Source: Nesterenkonia pannonica (GTDB lineage: Bacteria; Actinomycetota; Actinomycetes; Actinomycetales; Micrococcaceae). From it: DNA of 64,000 bases. The stretch lies in the NCBI RefSeq assembly GCF_019575955.1, contig NZ_CP080575.1, forward strand, positions 248,001-312,000, in the 5' to 3' direction. The notes beneath the pieces are model-generated. The model had not been told where the DNA came from, searched no databases, and was given only the letters and a program-made list of their open reading frames with translations. Positions 10,668 through 20,664 of this stretch are shown piece after piece. The position numbers and the translations under genes were made by a program. The first letter of the stretch is position 1. Each line of letters begins with the position of its first letter.

Positions 10668-11942
10668 ATGAGCACCCCACACCCAGCACCTGAGAGCGAC
10701 CCGCCCGGCAGCGGCAGTCCGGCATCCCAGGAGGGGGCAGCCGGAGACGCAGCATCCCGGTGCGGCTGCACGCGGTGGACGCTCTCCGGGCGCTGGCGCT
10801 TCTGGGCATCCTCAGCGTCAACGTATGGTTCTTCGCCCACCCCGACACCATCGTCGGCGCCGTGACAGGTGATGCGGACACTGCACAGCCCACCGGGGCC
10901 GACCAGCTGGTCCGCTTCGCCTCGAGCCTCCTCTTCGAGGGCAAGTCCTACGTGGTCTTCAGCTTCCTGTTCGGGCTGAGCTTCGTCTTCGCCTGGGCGC
11001 GGGCCTCGGAGAGCGGTGCCTCTGAGGTCCGGCGATCCCTGCGACGTTCGGCTGCGCTCATCGTTCTGGGCGCGCTCCACGGGATCTTCCTGTTCTTCGG
11101 CGACATCCTCCTGGCGTACGGGGTGCTCGGCATGCTGCTTCTGGCGGTCCGACGGATCTCCGTGAAGCTTACCTCATCATCGCCGCCTGCCTGTACGCAC
11201 TGGTGATCACCGTCGTCCTGGGCAGCGCCGGTCTGATGGTCATGCTGGAGGGCGCAGTTTGCGCCGACGCCATGGGCGCCGGGTTCGAGCTTCCCGTCAC
11301 CCCCGACGAGGTGACGGAGGCCTACACGGGCTCGGTCGGCACATACCTGCTGTATCAGCTCATTGCGTGGGTCGTCATGGTCTTCAACATCTTCCTCGCC
11401 CAGGGGCCGCTGGCCTTCGCCGCATTCCTGGTCGGCCTGGTGGTGGGCCGGGCGCGCATCATCGAACGCCTGCTGGCCGGGGAGTTCAGCACCGCGCGCC
11501 TCGTCGGCTATGCCGTTCCGGCCCTGGTCCTGGGGCTGCTGCTCAGCGGCCTGGGCTCCTGGCTGGCCTGGGGCGCTCCCGGAACGCCAGACTATGACGG
11601 CAGCGCGTGGGCCATGATGGGTCAGGCGCTGGCGCTCGCCGCTTACCCCATCCAATCCTTCGGCTATGTGGTCCTCCTCCTGATGGCCTTCCGCTCCGGA
11701 GCCTTCGACTGGCTCGTGACGATCCTGGCGCGGCAGGCCGCATGTCACTGACCAACTACCTCATGCAGTCGCTCGTGCTGGTGCTGATCTTCGCCGCACC
11801 CGGCCTGGGTTTGGCGGGTCAGCTGGAGGCCTCGAGCGTCGCAGTCATCGTCGCGGCGCTGTGGCTCAGCCAGCTGCTGCTCTCCCACCTGTGGTTCGCG
11901 AGGTTCCGCCGCGGACCGGTCGAAGCGCCGGTGCGCGCCTGA
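10668..11942 (+). CDS. DUF418 family membrane protein
   Basis: Polytopic membrane protein with the DUF418 hallmarks: N-terminal RLHAVDALRALALLGIL, EGKSYVVFSFLFGLSFV, and near the C-terminus GRMSLTNYLMQSLV with a closing WFARFRRGPVE. A Pro/Ser-rich cytoplasmic stretch of about 25 residues precedes the first helix. Frame breaks near 10755, 11168 (at a GCTTAC) and 11735. Family function is not established; members are often placed near transport or two-component genes, as here. Confidence 0.8.
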
Positions 11943-12004
11943 CCTACCGATGAATCCTCCCTGAGGGGATGTGCTCATCCCGGGGCGGACCTAGGCTGAA
12001 TTCT

Positions 12005-12910
12005 GTGATTACAGCGGAGAACCTCACCAAGCGCTATGGGAGCACCACGGCCGTCGACGGCATCAGCTTCGCTCTCAAGCCCGGTCAGGTGACAGGCTTC
12101 CTGGGGCCCAACGGCTCCGGCAAGTCCACCACCATGCGCATGGCGGTGGGCCTGGACCGGCCGACCTCAGGAGCGATCACCGTCTGCGGCATGGAGTATC
12201 CGCGGCACCCAGCGCCGATCCGCAGCGTAGGCGCTGTCCTGGACGCCGGTGCCACGCACCCTGGCCGCACGGGCAGAGGCCACCTGAAGATCCTCGCCGC
12301 CACCCACCGCATCTCCTCCGCTCGGGTGGAGGAGCTCATCGAGCTGACGGGGCTGGGCCCTGCCGCCCACAGGCGCATCAAGCAGTACTCGCTGGGAATG
12401 AACCAGAGGCTCGGCATCGCTGCCGCGCTGCTGGGAGACCCGGCGGCGCTGATCCTGGACGAGCCGGTCAACGGGCTCGACCCCGAAGGCGTCCGATGGG
12501 TGCGCCAGCTCTGCTTACAGCTCGCCGCAGAAGGGCGCACCGTGTTCGTCTCCTCCCACCTGATGAGCGAGGTGGCCCAGACCGCGGATCATCTGATTGT
12601 GCTGGGGCGCGGGCGGATCCTCTGCAGATGCCCCCATGCGCGACTTCATCAGCGACGGGGCGGAGCAGCGCACGCTGGTGCGGGCTGAGGACGCAGCGAC
12701 TCTCATGAGTGCGCTGTCCGGTCAGAGCGCGGCCGTGACCACGCTCGATGCGGAGACGTTCGAAGTCGTCGGAGTCTCACCGCGCGACATCGGTCGCCGC
12801 GCTCTGAGGCCGGCTGTGGTCCTCCATGAGCTCTCACCGCAGCACAGCACCCTGGAGGACTCATACATGCGACTCACCGGCGACCACGTCGAATACCGAT
12901 CAGGAGGCAG
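12005..12910 (+). CDS. ABC exporter ATP-binding protein
   Basis: Daunorubicin-resistance/CcmA-type ATPase: NLTKRYGSTTAVDGI, Walker A GPNGSGKSTTMRM, signature YSLGMNQRLGI, Walker B LILDEPVNGLDPEG, and SSHLMSEV switch. Starts at GTG 12005. A frame break near 12635 separates the ATPase core from its C-terminal accessory region. I see no stop before the permease: the corrected frame reads on into it. An AGGAGG at about 12904-12909 just before ATG 12911 argues that the permease still has its own start, so I end the ATPase there; a natural fusion is the alternative. Confidence 0.8.
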
Positions 12911-13760
12911 CATGACGCATCGCACCGCTCGGGGCGTGGCGGAGCCGGTCCGCCCCTTCGCCCCAGACCCGGACCTGCCAGGCGTCACCTTCGCTTACGC
13001 ATTCATCGCCGAGGTGCGGAAGCTGCTGGCCCTGCGCACGGCCTGGTGGCTCATCGGCATCGCCGTCGGGCTCAGCGTGCTGCTGGCCGGGGCGGTCGCC
13101 TGAGCTTCAGCGGAGCCGCCCCGACGCCGGCATGCTCGGCGCCTCCGATGTTGCCGACGGAGCCATGGCGGGCCCTACTTCGCGATCATCCTCTTCGGGA
13201 CCTTCGCCGCAATAGCGGTGACGACCGAATACTCCGCCGGGTCGATCCGATCCGCCCTGACCGCAGTTCCGCATCGCGGAATGCTGGGCGCAGCCAAGCT
13301 GGGCGCCGTGCTGACCGTGACAGCTGCCGCTGCCGCTGCCATCGTGCTGCTGAGCCACGTGGTCGCCGCCCTGTTCGCCGAGCAGCTCGGTCTGGGCGAC
13401 ATCGTCATGGACGCGACCGTGCCGGTCATCTATGGGACCAGCTGGCTGGCCATGATCGTCACAGCGGCGCTCGGGTTCGGGCTGGGGCTTCTCCTTCGCT
13501 CGCCCGCGGGAGCCATTGTGGTGCTGGCGGCGCTGCTCTTCGTCGTGGAGGTGGCACTTGCCGTCATGTACGGGGTGACTCAGGCGGAGTGGATTCAGTC
13601 GCTCTCCGAATGGCACTACATGTACTTCATGAGCGAATTCGTCAGTGTCGACGGCGAGCATCGTGAGCTGGGCCGTCCGGCGGCGCTGCTGGGGATGCTG
13701 GCGTGGGCTGCCCTGCCGACCGCAGCCGGGTGGGTCAGGTTCGTGCGCTCCGATGCCTGA
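12911..13760 (+). CDS. ABC exporter membrane subunit
   Basis: ABC-2-like permease partnering the ATPase immediately upstream. After a short cytoplasmic N-terminus (FAYAFIAEVRKLLALRTAW; GCCGGC in place of the GCTTAC at 12993 would give FAGAF) come about six hydrophobic helices, including FAIILFGTFAAIAVTTEYS and the characteristic SIRSALTAVPHRG loop. One frame break near 13100. AGGAGG precedes ATG 12911. Substrate unknown. The adjacent two-component system suggests inducible export, for example of an antimicrobial. Confidence 0.72.
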
Positions 13761-13771
13761 TACTTGAGCCC

Positions 13772-15146
13772 ATGCCAGAGAATCAGCGGCCGAGCCCGGC
13801 ACCCGGCAGCGGGTTCGAGGACCTCGGTCTGGTTCGCCGCCCCGGCCTGAGGGGCTGGCTCCGCAAGCACCCGGGGTGCATGAACGCCGTCGTCATCGCG
13901 ATCTACCTGCTGATGGCGCTCTGGACGTTCCTGATCGCCCTGGTCGACATGGAGGCCGACGCCCTGTGGCTGCTGGCGGCCTACGCGCTCACCGCGATGC
14001 TGCTGTGCTTCCGCCGTACGAGGCCGCTGACTGTGCTGCTGGGGATCGCCGCCCTGGAGGCCGTCCAGCTGCTGATCTACCCGTGGAACGGCTCCCAGAT
14101 GGTGGCCCTGTGGTTCGCCGCCTCACTGCGTCGCCCGGGACCGGGGACTGGTGCGGGGCCTGATGCTGTCCGTTCCGCTCTGCGCCGTCGCCTATACCGT
14201 CCTGCTCAGGTACGGAGCCTGGGAGCGGGCGTACGGGCCGAGCTGGTGGATGGAGGAGTTCTATCCAGCCTTCGGGGTGGACTTTCCCCAGGCGCTGATC
14301 ACCCTGGCTCTCAGCGGACTCATGTTCACCCCTGTTGCGGTGGGGATCGGCGCCGCAGTCCGCGCGAACAGGCGGCACGAGCAGGAGATCCTCGAATGGG
14401 CGCAGCGCACCCACGGCCTCGCCCAGGCTGCCGAGCGCAACCGGATCGCACGCGAGATGCACGACGTGGTCGCCCACTCGCTGTCGGTCATGATCAGTCT
14501 GGCCGACGGCGCCAAAGTGGTGGGCCGCCGGGACTTCGCGCGGGCCGAGGAGGTCCTCAGCGAACTCTCATCGACTGGCCGCACCGCTCTGGACGATATG
14601 CGTCGGGTCATCGGGGTGCTGACCAAGGGCGAGGAGCTCAGCGAATCGCGCTTACCGGTCCACGAGTCCCTCGAGGAGCTCTACGAAGGATTCCGGCAGG
14701 CCTACCTGCCGCTGAGAGTGCGCACCTCAGGTCCGCCGCTGCCCGAGGACGCCGCGTTCGGCCTCACGGTGCACCGCATCATTCAGGAGTCTCTGACCAA
14801 TGTGCTGCGCTACGGCTTGGCAGGTCACCGATGTGGAGGTCTCGGTGGAGCACACCCCGGCACCCGTGAGGCGGAGTGGCAGCAGCTGGCCGAGGAGGGC
14901 TACAGCCGCAAAGAGGCCGAGGCGCTCGGACTGGGCGGTCCGGCTCAGGTGGTCCTCTCCATCACCGACGACGGGGCAGTGGCCCCAGCGGGCCATCACG
15001 CGTCAGTCGGCTCAGGCATGGGCATCCGCGGGATGCAGGAGCGCGCCGGGTTCTACAGCGGGTCGGTCTGGGCCGGACCCGGAAAATACCGAGGCTGGGA
15101 AGTCAGAGCGGTCCTCGAACCGCCGCAGAGAAGGAGCGAAGCATGA
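13772..15146 (+). CDS. Sensor histidine kinase, NarL-partner type
   Basis: Membrane histidine kinase of about 455 residues. Several N-terminal hydrophobic helices form the sensor region. The dimerisation/phosphoacceptor box is NRIAREMHDVVAHSLS with the His around residue 230, the N box is IIQESLTNVLRYG, and the G box is GSGMGIRGMQERA. Frame breaks near 14130 and in 14815-14870. An insert rich in charged residues (EAEWQQLAEEGYSRKEAEA) sits inside the ATPase domain. It overlaps the response regulator by ATGA-like spacing and probably controls the ABC exporter upstream. Confidence 0.88.
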
Positions 15147-15894
15147 GCATCAGGGTGGCGCTGGTCGATGACCAGCACCTGCTGAGGATGGGCTTTCGTC
15201 TGATCCTCGAAGGCGAGGACGACCTGCAGGTCGTGGGGAGGCCGCTGACGGGGCTGAGGCTCTGGAGCTGATCGGGGTTTGGGCGAGGAAGCTCCCGATG
15301 TGGTGCTCATGGACGTGCGGATGCCCCGCATGGACGGCATTGAGGCGACAGCCAAGGTGGTTCGCCGCCACCCCGAGACGAAGGTGATCATCCTGACCAC
15401 CTTCGACCTCGACGAATACGCCTTCGCCGGGCTCCAGGTTTGCGCCAGTGCGTTCCTCCTCAAGGATGTGGAGCCGGAGGCGCTGGTGGAGGCGGTGCGC
15501 ACCGTGGCCGCTTATGACGCCGTCGTCGCCCCCGGATCACCCAGCGCCTCCTGGAGGTCTATCTCCGGCACGGCGGCGGGGAGGGCCAGCAGGGCCCTCC
15601 GCACAGGCGGCGCCCCAGCACGCGCCGGGGCATTCTGCAGCTGGCCTGCCGCGCGGGGAGGACGTCGCCCAGGCGCTTCAGGACGGCACGCCCCGGGAGT
15701 CTCTGACCCAGCGCGAGACCGAGGTTCTCTTCGCCGTCGCTGAAGGCCTGTCGAATGCGGAGATCGCAGCGCGGCTCTTCCTCTCCGAAGCGACCGTGAA
15801 GACCCATGTGCGCCGCATCCTGACCAAGCTGCAGCTGCGGGACCGTGTCCAGGCGGTGGTCTACGTGTACCAGGCCGGACTGCTCGGACCTTAG
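15143..15894 (+). CDS. NarL/LuxR-family response regulator
   Basis: N-terminal receiver: [15 protein letters not shown], phosphoacceptor Asp in [13 protein letters not shown], signalling Thr in VIILTTFD and Lys in LLKD. C-terminal LuxR-type helix-turn-helix: [20 protein letters not shown] then [16 protein letters not shown]. Breaks near 15240 and 15535 disturb the receiver C-terminus and the linker. Start ATG 15143 overlaps the end of the kinase gene, so the two are one transcript and a cognate pair. Confidence 0.9.
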
Positions 15895-15907
15895 TAGGCT
15901 GGCGGAC

Positions 15908-17195
15908 ATGATGAGCACTGACGAGCTGGTGTCCGACCTGGGAGCGTTCGTCACGGCGTCGCCCTCCTCCTACCACGCTGCCGAGGAGACGGCTCGACGG
16001 CTTGGGGCCGCAGGGTTCCGGATCCTGCGCGAGGGCCAGGACTGGAAGGAGGTGCAGCCCGGCAGCCGCTGCGCGGTGGTCCGCGACGGCGCCGTCATCG
16101 CGTGGGCCGTGCCGCAGGACGCAGGGCCCACGACGCCGGTGAGGATCCTGGGCGCCCACACCGATTCCCCGGCTTCAAGCTCAAGCCCGAGCCGACACTG
16201 ACCCGGCACGGGTGGGTGCAGGCGGGTGCGGAGGTCTACGGAGGGCCGCTGCTGAACTCGTGGCTCGACCGGGAGCTGCGGCTCGCCGGACGCATGATCT
16301 TCAGCGACGGCAGCGAACGCACCGTGGCCACGGGGCCCGTGGCGCGCATCCCCAGCTGGCGATCCACCTGGACCGCCAGGTCAACGACGGGCTCAAGCTC
16401 GGCAAGCAGCAGCACACCCAGGCGGTGCTCGCGCTCGCTTACGATGATGCCGTCGACGTGCTCGATCTGGTGGCCGAATCCGCAGGCATGAGGGCCAAGG
16501 ACGTCGACGGGTATGACATCGTCTTCGCCGACGCGCAGGAGCCCGCCCGCTTCGGCGCGCACGGCGAGTTCTTCGCCTCCGGCCGACTGGACAACCTCTC
16601 CTCCGTCCACGCCGGGCTCACCGCGCTCGAGCAGCTCGATGAGCGCCTCCTTCGGGGGCGATTCCGATGCTGGCCGCGTTCGATCACGAGGAGATCGGCT
16701 CCGGCTCCCGATCCGGTGCCGCGGGCCCATTCCTCGAGGAGGTGCTGGAGCGGATCTACGCGGGCCTCGGCGCCGACGCAGACCAGAGGGCGCGTGCGAT
16801 GCACACCTCATGGCATGTCAGTTCGGATGCCGGCACCCGTGCACCCGAACTACCCGGAGCGGCACGACCCGGCCAACCGGCCCCTGCTCAACGGCGGCCC
16901 GCTGCTGAAGATCAACGCCAACCAGCGCTACACCACCGACGCACGCGGCACCGCCTTGTGGACGCGCGTCTGCCGCGACGCCGGGGTGCCGGTCCAGCCG
17001 TTCGTCTCGAACAACGACATTCCGTGCGGCTCCACGATCGGTCCGCTCACCGCCACCCGGCTGGGCATCAGCACGGTGGACGTGGGCATTCCGCTGCTGA
17101 GCATGCACTCTGCGCGGGAGATGTGCGGGATCCAGGACGTGGCTCATCTGCGGGACGCCATCAGCAGTTTCTTCCGAGGGGCCCGAATACCGTAA
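15908..17195 (+). CDS. M18 family zinc aminopeptidase
   Basis: Cytosolic metallo-aminopeptidase of the M18 (aspartyl aminopeptidase/ApeB) family. The metal and catalytic stations are all seen: GAHTDSPGFKLKP, SGRLDNLSSVH, FDHEEIGSGSRSGA, HPNYPERHDP and IPLLSMHSARE. About 430 residues, normal for the family. Frame breaks near 16165, 16345, 16660 and 16840. Start ATG 15908 or 15911. Acts on acidic or small N-terminal residues in known relatives; the exact preference cannot be read here. Confidence 0.9.
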
Positions 17196-17290
17196 GATAG
17201 CTGAGTTGTGCTCGTACACGGGCACACACGCATCGAACCTCCTGTGACGGAAGTCCCGTCACCGTAAGACCGAAGGAGGTGGGTTCACAC

Positions 17291-17590
17291 ATGCGTCACT
17301 ACGAACTGATGGTGATCGTCGACCCCGAGGTTGACGAGCGCACCGTTGAGCCGACCCTGGGCAAGTACATGGAACTCGTCAAGAAGAACGAGGGCACCGT
17401 GGACAAGATCGACGTCTGGGGCCGTCGCCAGCTCTCCTACGAGATCGACAAGAAGACCGAGGGCGTCTACGCCGTCGTCGACTTCAACTCCACTCCTGAG
17501 ATCGCCAAGGAGCTTGACCGCCTGCTGCGTCTGAACGAGACCATCATGCGCACCAAGATCACCCGTCCCGAGGAGATGAAGATCGCCTGA
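17291..17590 (+). CDS. rpsF: 30S ribosomal protein S6
   Basis: Intact 99-residue S6: [16 protein letters not shown] start, [15 protein letters not shown] core and [13 protein letters not shown] end. ATG 17291 is chosen because GAAGGAGGT at 17272-17280 lies at proper distance; an upstream GTG at 17279 is inside that site. First gene of the rpsF-ssb-rpsR-rplI operon. The 95-base leader after the aminopeptidase is where its promoter must lie. Confidence 0.97.
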   Translation: MRHYELMVIVDPEVDERTVEPTLGKYMELVKKNEGTVDKIDVWGRRQLSYEIDKKTEGVYAVVDFNSTPEIAKELDRLLRLNETIMRTKITRPEEMKIA

Positions 17591-17659
17591 CGATCTTCGC
17601 CCCTCTCCGCTGCTGGGTACTCAACTGGACCGCCGGATACATCACCCTGAGGAGCCACC

Positions 17660-18229
17660 ATGGCCAATGAAACAGTCATCACCGTCGTCGGCAACCTGAC
17701 CGCTGACCCGGAGCTGCGCTTCACCCCTTCGGGTGCGGCCGTCTCCAACTTCGTGATCGCCTCCACGCCACGCTACTTCGACCGCCAGGCCAACGAGTTC
17801 AAGGACGGCGAGACTCTCTTCGTCCGCTGCTCGCTCTGGCGCGAAGCTGCTGAGAACGCCGCCGAGTCGCTCACCAAGGGCACTCGTGTGGTCGCTCAGG
17901 GCCGTCTGAAGGCTCGGTCCTTCCAGACCAAGGAAGGCGAGAACCGGACCAGCTGGGAGCTCGACGTCGATGAGATCGGCCCCTCGCTGCGCTTCGCCAC
18001 CATGCAGGTGAACCGCCAGCCCGGCACCGGCGGCTCCGGCCGCGGCGGTGGCGGCGGCGGCTTCGAGGCAATTCCTCCGGAGGCGGCTTCGGCGGAGACT
18101 CCTACGGCGGCCAGCAGAGCTCCGGCGGCTGGGGCGGCGGCCAGGGCGGACAGCAGTCCGACCCTGGGGCGGCCAGCCTCCTCCGGAGGCGGCTGGGACA
18201 CCCTGAACAACGACGAGCCTCCGTTCTGA
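17660..18229 (+). CDS. ssb: Single-stranded DNA-binding protein
   Basis: N-terminal OB fold ([19 protein letters not shown], then [19 protein letters not shown]), a Gly/Gln-rich flexible linker and the acidic tip NNDEPPF that recruits partner proteins. The linker as read is Ala/Pro-rich only because two compensating one-base changes near 18066 and 18176 shift the frame; in the other frame it becomes the usual [19 protein letters not shown] style. Total length about 190, normal for actinobacteria. Operon partner of rpsF and rpsR. Confidence 0.95.
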   Translation: MANETVITVVGNLTADPELRFTPSGAAVSNFVIASTPRYFDRQANEFKDGETLFVRCSLWREAAENAAESLTKGTRVVAQGRLKARSFQTKEGENRTSWELDVDEIGPSLRFATMQVNRQPGTGGSGRGGGGGGFEAIPPEAASAETPTAASRAPAAGAAARADSSPTLGRPASSGGGWDTLNNDEPPF

Positions 18230-18314
18230 TCCACGGGCTCGTACGAACACCTGATTAATCACCATCCCGCGCCCACCCGGGCTGCGGGCTCCACCGAGGA
18301 AAAGGAGCACCACG

Positions 18315-18561
18315 ATGGCTGGCAAGGCTGACACCAAGAAGCCCATCAAGCCCAAGGCGAACCCGCTGAAGGCTGCTGACATCACTCACATCGACTACAA
18401 GGACACCGCTCTGCTGCGGAAGTTCATCTCCGACCGGGGCAAGATTCTGCGCTCGTCGCGTGACCGGCGTGAGCGTGCAGGAGCAGCGCAAGATCGCTCA
18501 GGCCATCAAGAACGCCCGCGAGATGGCCCTGCTGCCCTACGCCGGCGCTGGCCGCGGCTGA
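18315..18561 (+). CDS. rpsR: 30S ribosomal protein S18 (frame broken)
   Basis: N-terminal part reads correctly to FISDRGKI. A one-base insertion near 18446 (ATTCTGC where ATCCGC is expected) then shifts the frame. The other frame completes the protein perfectly with [17 protein letters not shown] and [14 protein letters not shown], stop 18559-18561. Since S18 is essential, this break is best taken as a sequence error and is a good indicator for the whole window. The gene lies between ssb and rplI as in relatives. Confidence 0.93.
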
Positions 18562-18590
18562 GTCCGACTGAGGAAGGGAAGGAATAACCA

Positions 18591-19040
18591 ATGGCAAAGC
18601 TCATCCTGACTCAGGAAGTGACCGGACTCGGAGCCGCTGGCGACGTCGTCGAGGTCCGAGACGGCTACGCGCGCAACTACCTGCTGCCCCGCGGATACGC
18701 GATGACCTGGTCCAAGGGCGGCGAGAAGGACGTGCAGCGCATCCGCTCAGCACGTCAGGCTCGCGAGATCGCGACCGTCGAAGAGGCTCAGGCGATCGCC
18801 CAGAAGCTGCAGGCGAACCCTGTCAGCGTCCAGGTGAAGACCGGCGAGTCCGGACGCCTGTTCGGCACCGTCGGTCCCGCTCACATTGCCGAGGCTGTTG
18901 AGGCCGCAGGCCTGGGCAGCATCGACAAGCGGACGGTGGAGATCCCCGAGCGGATCAAGTCCACCGGCAGCTACACCGCAACGGTCAAGCTGCACGCCGA
19001 TGTTTCGGCCGCCCTGGATCTGAATGTGATCCCGGCTTAG
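18591..19040 (+). CDS. rplI: 50S ribosomal protein L9
   Basis: Intact 149 residues: [20 protein letters not shown], the RNA-binding [16 protein letters not shown], a long connecting helix and the C-terminal domain ([20 protein letters not shown]). GAAGGGAAGGAA just upstream of ATG 18591 is the ribosome binding site. Last gene of the ribosomal operon, followed by a hairpin terminator. Confidence 0.97.
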   Translation: MAKLILTQEVTGLGAAGDVVEVRDGYARNYLLPRGYAMTWSKGGEKDVQRIRSARQAREIATVEEAQAIAQKLQANPVSVQVKTGESGRLFGTVGPAHIAEAVEAAGLGSIDKRTVEIPERIKSTGSYTATVKLHADVSAALDLNVIPA

Positions 19041-19067
19041 CAAGTAAGCATCGTCGCACTGCGGCGC

Positions 19068-19114
19068 AGGACCCCGAAGCAGGCCCTCTCCTATGAGGCC
19101 CGCTCCGGGGTCCT
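19068..19114 (+). terminator. Hairpin terminator after rplI
   Basis: Nine-base arms AGGACCCCG (19068-19076) and CGGGGTCCT (19106-19114) enclose a loop that contains a smaller AGGCC/GGCCC-type pairing. There is only a short T-rich tail, as is common in high-GC actinobacteria. It separates the ribosomal operon from the convergent condensation-domain gene. Confidence 0.7.
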
Positions 19115-19126
19115 TCTGCGTCCGGC

Positions 19127-20575
19127 TTACTTCTGCATCCCCTCCAGAGGGCCCCGCAGGCCGTAGACCAGCCCGGCCAGCCAGGTGCGCATGGCTCGCC
19201 GCGCCTGACGCGTGTCCGGGTACCGGCACCGCAGGTGCATCCCCGACTCGTTGATCACGAACCACACCATCACCCCATCGGTGCGTATCACCGCCGAAAT
19301 GTGCTGAGGACGCAGCGTCTCCGGGACGTTGACCGGCAGCTTCCGATGATCAAGCCATGACATGGCGAACATCCCAGGGTCCTGCGGCATGCCGCCATAG
19401 GGCCGCATGATCGGCGCCAGAGGGTGCGATCCCAGCCTGACCGCCTCCTTCACAGCGGCGTGGCAGGCTTCATAGCTGGTGTCTGAGGATTCGATGACGG
19501 AGTTGGTGATGAACCATCCCACCGAGTCGTACCAGCGCGGCTCATAGCGGAATGGACCGGGAACACGGCGCGCAGCGGCTCCCCGACGAGCTCGTGGGCC
19601 AGCCGCGTCATCACCGAGACGGCCACCGCGATGAGCCGCACGCCGCCCTCCTCCGCGTGGCTCTCCACGGCGGCGAGCTCCTCCGCGTCGAACACATCCC
19701 GGACCTCCACCACCTCGGCCGCTGGGGCGGCGGGATCCCCAAGTCCAGGGGAAAGGTGGGCATAGCGCCGCCGCCACCTCAAGGATCTCAGTCCAGCGGC
19801 TCACCACATCCTCCGGGGGCACGAGCGCTGCTCCAGGGACGCCGAATGCGCTGCGAAGGACTCGGGCGCCTACCTGTCCTGCGCGGAGGGACCCCGGCGA
19901 CGAGGTCCTCGATGGCCGTGGAGAGGTCGCGCATGAGCACCAGGAGGCTCCAGGCGTCGACATGCGCATGATCGGATCCGATGACGATCTGCGAGTGGCC
20001 GCCGTCAGCGGGATCCTCAATGAGGCACAGCCGATGCGAGGGGCGCGCGAAGGGTTCGCAGACGGCGTCGAAGTGAGCGCGCAGAGCGGCGCGGATTCCT
20101 CCCCGGTCATCGTTGAGGCTTCCTCTGCCGGAACAGGGTTCGCGTCGGCGCGGCTGTCGTCCTCCTCGTGATCCCACGCTGCCCACGGAGTGTCCAGAGG
20201 CTCCCACATGCCCCCGAGCACCTCCAGCGGAGTGAGGACCAGATCGGTGTCGGGCCCGCCGCACACGTCGCTGGGGCGCACAGCGGGCGCGGATGCCCGC
20301 TGTCTGGGGTCGCGGCTGAACGCTGTCCGAAGTGTGCTGTGGCGCGCGATGACGCAGTGCCAGGCCTCAGCGATCGTTTCACGTGAAGCGGCGCCGGGGA
20401 GCCGGAAGGAGGCGGCCATCCAGGTGCCCGGCCGCGAGCCGAAGCTCACGTGCCTGTCCTGGTCGAAGGAGACCGGCATCTGATCGTGCGGCTCCGGGAG
20501 GTCCTCGACGTGCAGGCGATAGGAGAGCAGTCGGCCGGGCTGCACGTCCATCTGGGAGACATTGGTGAGCCGCAT
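19127..20575 (-). CDS. Stand-alone condensation-domain (acyltransferase-like) protein
   Basis: About 480 residues resembling a free-standing NRPS condensation domain/PapA-like acyltransferase. Key evidence is SDHAHVDAWSLLVLMRDL, which fits the HHxxxDG active-site motif as DHxxxDA with the catalytic second His kept, plus an N-terminal FRLPGAASRETIAEAWHCVI and a late VGWFITNSVIESS resembling the latch region. Two compensating breaks (about 20115 and 19870) and others near 19570-19780 scramble the middle. The stop at 19127 is itself inside GTAAGC; GCCGGC there would extend the protein about 12 residues to TAG at 19091. No carrier-protein or adenylation domain is seen nearby. Divergent from an alpha/beta hydrolase. 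Confidence 0.6.
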   Translation of the reverse strand: MRLTNVSQMDVQPGRLLSYRLHVEDLPEPHDQMPVSFDQDRHVSFGSRPGTWMAASFRLPGAASRETIAEAWHCVIARHSTLRTAFSRDPRQRASAPAVRPSDVCGGPDTDLVLTPLEVLGGMWEPLDTPWAAWDHEEDDSRADANPVPAEEASTMTGEESAPLCALTSTPSANPSRAPRIGCASLRIPLTAATRRSSSDPIMRMSTPGASWCSCATSPRPSRTSSPGSLRAGQVGARVLRSAFGVPGAALVPPEDVVSRWTEILEVAAALCPPFPWTWGSRRPSGRGGGGPGCVRRGGARRRGEPRGGGRRAAHRGGRLGDDAAGPRARRGAAARRVPGPFRYEPRWYDSVGWFITNSVIESSDTSYEACHAAVKEAVRLGSHPLAPIMRPYGGMPQDPGMFAMSWLDHRKLPVNVPETLRPQHISAVIRTDGVMVWFVINESGMHLRCRYPDTRQARRAMRTWLAGLVYGLRGPLEGMQK

Positions 20576-20600
20576 GAGGCGTAGTCTAGGCTCCAGCTGA

Positions 20601-20633
20601 AAACCGAAACCGCCGGTTGTATGAACGCCGGTT
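20601..20633. promoter_or_regulatory. Repeated AAACCG / CGCCGGTT elements in divergent promoter region
   Basis: Between the condensation-domain gene and the hydrolase lie AAACCG twice in tandem (20601-20612) and CGCCGGTT twice as a direct repeat 15 bases apart (20611-20618, 20626-20633). Together they make inverted AACCG/CGGTT pairs. Spacing of one and a half turns fits a regulator site for one or both divergent genes. No regulator gene is adjacent, so this is tentative. Confidence 0.35.
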
Positions 20634-20664
20634 TAACAGATGACCAAGAGGTGACATCTCTTCC

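Noticed and set aside
10948..11748. 266-residue minus-strand frame opposite the DUF418 gene
   Set aside because: Antisense of a well-supported membrane protein; Gln/His/Glu-rich composition typical of antisense to hydrophobic helices.
18315..18587. Programmed frameshift in rpsR
   Set aside because: No slippery sequence or stimulatory structure is apparent, and S18 is not known to need one; a simple insertion explains it.
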